Below, one piece after another: positions 35,327 through 36,778 of a DNA stretch of 36,778 nt (within the stretch, counting starts at the first letter, position 1; every line of letters starts with the position of its first letter). The DNA is from Microbacterium terregens (GTDB lineage Bacteria; Pseudomonadota; Alphaproteobacteria; Sphingomonadales; Sphingomonadaceae). Under the pieces are notes generated by a model. That model was not told the origin of the DNA and made no database searches. It worked only from the letters and a program-made list of their open reading frames with translations. Made by a program: the position numbers and the translations under genes. The DNA lies in the NCBI RefSeq assembly GCF_027922045.1, contig NZ_BSEX01000006.1, positions 1 to 36,778 of the forward strand. Reading direction: 5' to 3'.

Positions 35327-35755
35327 TCAGCCCTGGTCCGCATCCGCGCCGTCGAATCGGCGTCGGGCGGCTCGAAACGCGTCTGCGTTGTCGATCACCC
35401 AGGTCCAGAGCGGCAGCATGCCCACCAGCAGCCCGCGCCCAAGCTCCGTCAGCCGATAGTCGACCCGCGGCGGCACCTCCCGATAGTCGTGGCGGGCGAT
35501 CAGTCCGTCGCGCTCCAGCTGGCGCAGGGTGCGGGTGAGCATGCGCTGGGTGACCCCGTCCAGCCGCCGGGCGAGCTCCGCGTGGCGAAGCGTTCCCGCG
35601 ACGCCCAGCGCATGGACGATGCCCAGCGACCAGCGGTTGCCGGCATGGGCCAGCACTTCCCGCTTCAGGCCGTCGTCCGCGTCGCTCAGCGCCGCACAGG
35701 CGGCCTGCGATTGGGCGATCACGTCTTCGAAGCTGCTTTTCGGGTGCGGTATCAC
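35327..35755 (-). CDS. HxlR family transcriptional regulator
   Basis: 142-residue winged-helix regulator of the HxlR type. Typical features are AGNRWSLGIVHAL near the start, then GTLRHAELARRLDGVTQRMLTRTLRQLERDGL for the recognition helix, VPPRVDYRLTELGRGL for the wing and a C-terminal dimerisation helix. The start was set at the GTG at 35755, with GAAGG upstream; the frame runs further 5' but through the divergent gene. The divergent NmrA-type reductase is its likely target, with a dyad between them. Confidence 0.9.
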   Translation of the reverse strand: MIPHPKSSFEDVIAQSQAACAALSDADDGLKREVLAHAGNRWSLGIVHALGVAGTLRHAELARRLDGVTQRMLTRTLRQLERDGLIARHDYREVPPRVDYRLTELGRGLLVGMLPLWTWVIDNADAFRAARRRFDGADADQG

Positions 35756-35771
35756 GCCTGTGCCTTCTTTT

Positions 35772-35789
35772 GCTCGCGGATCGGCGAGC
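35772..35789. promoter_or_regulatory. Dyad between the HxlR and reductase genes
   Basis: GCTCGC (35772-35777) and GCGAGC (35784-35789) form an 18-bp inverted repeat with a 6-base spacer, in the 65-base divergent gap. It is a candidate HxlR operator that would cover both promoters. Confidence 0.4.
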
Positions 35790-35820
35790 CATCTCCCCCA
35801 CCCGATTGGAGGAGATACGA

Positions 35821-36759
35821 ATGCACGAGACCGAACCCAAGCCCGATGCCACGCTCGTCCTCGGCGCGGGCGAACTGGGCGTTGCGATGCTGGAGGCTCT
35901 CGCCGACCGGCGCACGGCCGACGGACGCACGCTGAGCGTGCTGCTGCGGCCCCGGCAAGACCCTGCCGCCGAGGAGCGGATCGAGGCACGGTTGCACAGC
36001 CTGGGCATCGACATCGTTCGCGCGGACCTGGCGACGGAGACGGAGGACGCGCTTGCCGCGGTGTTCGCGCGCTTCGACACCGTGATCTGTTGCACGGGGT
36101 TCGTCGGCGGGCCCGGCACCCAGCGCAGGATCACCGCGGCCGTGCTGAAGGCAGGGGTGGAACGCTATGTCCCCTGGCAGTTCGGCGTCGACTATGACGT
36201 CGTGGGGCGCGGCAGCGGTCAGCCGGTGTTCGACGAGCAGGCCGATGTGCGCGACCTGCTGCGCGGCCAGTCGCACACGCGCTGGACAATCGTTTCTACG
36301 GGCATGTTCACCAGCTTCCTGTTCGAGCCGGCGTTTGGGCTGGTCGACCTGGAGCATGGCCGGGTGCATGCGCTCGGCAGCTGGGAGCATCGGCTGACGG
36401 TGACCACGCCTGAGGACATCGGCCGGCTGACGGCGGCGATCCTGGCGCATCGGCCGCGGCTGGACGACCAAGTCGTGTACGTGGCGGGGGACACCGTCTC
36501 CTATGCCGAGCTGGCGGACCGGGTCGAAGCCCATCTGGGGCGGCCGGTGGCGCGCGTGCTGTGGAGCATGGAGCAGTTGCGCGCGGACGCGGCGGCGCAT
36601 CCGGGGGATAGCATGCGCGCATACCGGCTAGCGTTCGCGCGCGATACCGGCGTCGCCTGGGACCGGGAGCGGACATTCAACGCGGCGCAGGGGATCGCCG
36701 TCACCGATGTCACCGGCTGGCTGCGGCAGCAGCGCCCGGTGGGAGGTCGTCGCGGCTAG
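35821..36759 (+). CDS. NmrA-like / isoflavone-reductase-type NAD(P)-binding protein
   Basis: 312-residue atypical short-chain dehydrogenase. The nucleotide-binding loop is ATLVLGAGELGVAML, with GxGxxG near residue 15. Further features are LLRPRQD for NADP preference, VICCTGFVGGPGTQRRITAAVLKAGVERYVPWQFGVDYD and RWTIVSTGMFTSFLFEP, as in the isoflavone-reductase group. Substrate unknown; the group includes aromatic alcohol reductases and redox sensors such as NmrA. GGAGGAGAT lies just before the ATG. It is divergent from an HxlR regulator. Confidence 0.88.
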   Translation: MHETEPKPDATLVLGAGELGVAMLEALADRRTADGRTLSVLLRPRQDPAAEERIEARLHSLGIDIVRADLATETEDALAAVFARFDTVICCTGFVGGPGTQRRITAAVLKAGVERYVPWQFGVDYDVVGRGSGQPVFDEQADVRDLLRGQSHTRWTIVSTGMFTSFLFEPAFGLVDLEHGRVHALGSWEHRLTVTTPEDIGRLTAAILAHRPRLDDQVVYVAGDTVSYAELADRVEAHLGRPVARVLWSMEQLRADAAAHPGDSMRAYRLAFARDTGVAWDRERTFNAAQGIAVTDVTGWLRQQRPVGGRRG

Positions 36760-36765
36760 GCCGAA

Positions 36766-36778
36766 GGGGGGGGGGGGG
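36766..36778. other. Run of 13 G at the window end
   Basis: The last 13 bases are all G, right after the reductase gene. Such runs are common artefacts at contig ends, so no biological meaning is assigned. Confidence 0.6.

Overview
The window is GC-rich alphaproteobacterial DNA, most likely from a Sphingomonas-type sphingomonad. The signs are an HWE histidine kinase with a small response regulator, a large TonB-dependent receptor, a TIGR02300 protein, cmk-rpsA-ihfB, many GTG starts and GC-rich REP-like hairpins. Both ends look like contig edges: the first gene is cut and apparently frameshifted, and the last 13 bases are all G. No plasmid, prophage, transposase, integrase, CRISPR or rRNA is visible.

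Layout. 1-1.3 kb: HWE kinase and response regulator, overlapping by 4 bases. 1.4-5.6 kb: a secreted histidine acid phosphatase (phytase/glucose-1-phosphatase type) divergent from a TonB-dependent receptor, with a good PhoB-box candidate between them, which suggests organic-phosphate scavenging. 5.9-9.8 kb: tRNA-Ala, TIGR02300, cmk, rpsA, ihfB, tRNA-Leu (information processing). 9.9-11.8 kb: an orphan peptide-type binding lipoprotein with DUF4112. 11.8-13.9 kb, minus strand: nadC, a four-helix membrane protein and RNase T2. 14.4-16 kb: two unrelated L,D-transpeptidases, divergent. 16.1-18.9 kb: small genes (YdeI/OmdA-like, a secreted Cys-containing protein, a GFA protein, then a minus-strand set with an ExbD-like domain, LprI and barstar). 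19-22 kb: a DEAD-box helicase and an MlaA-like protein. 22.4-25.3 kb: an SdsA1-type alkylsulfatase and an outer-membrane channel, flanked by a 44-bp imperfect direct repeat derived from the 3' end of an AIM24/TIGR00266 gene. 25.3-29.8 kb: nadA with AIM24, a secreted metallopeptidase, Dabb and VOC proteins. 30-32.7 kb: purL and a small gene whose Shine-Dalgarno lies in a perfect hairpin. 33-36.8 kb: a REP-like hairpin cluster, DUF418 protein, bfd-bfr iron-storage pair behind two tandem Fur-type operators, and an HxlR regulator divergent from an NmrA-type reductase.

Most genes are ordinary chromosomal genes. I see no clear undescribed multi-gene machine. The parts most worth a second look are regulatory or architectural: the PhoB box, the tandem Fur boxes 22 bp apart, the hairpin-masked ribosome binding site after purL, the AIM24-derived repeat around the sulfatase pair, and the ExbD-like/LprI/barstar gene set. 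Domain names were assigned by recognising motifs, not by database search.
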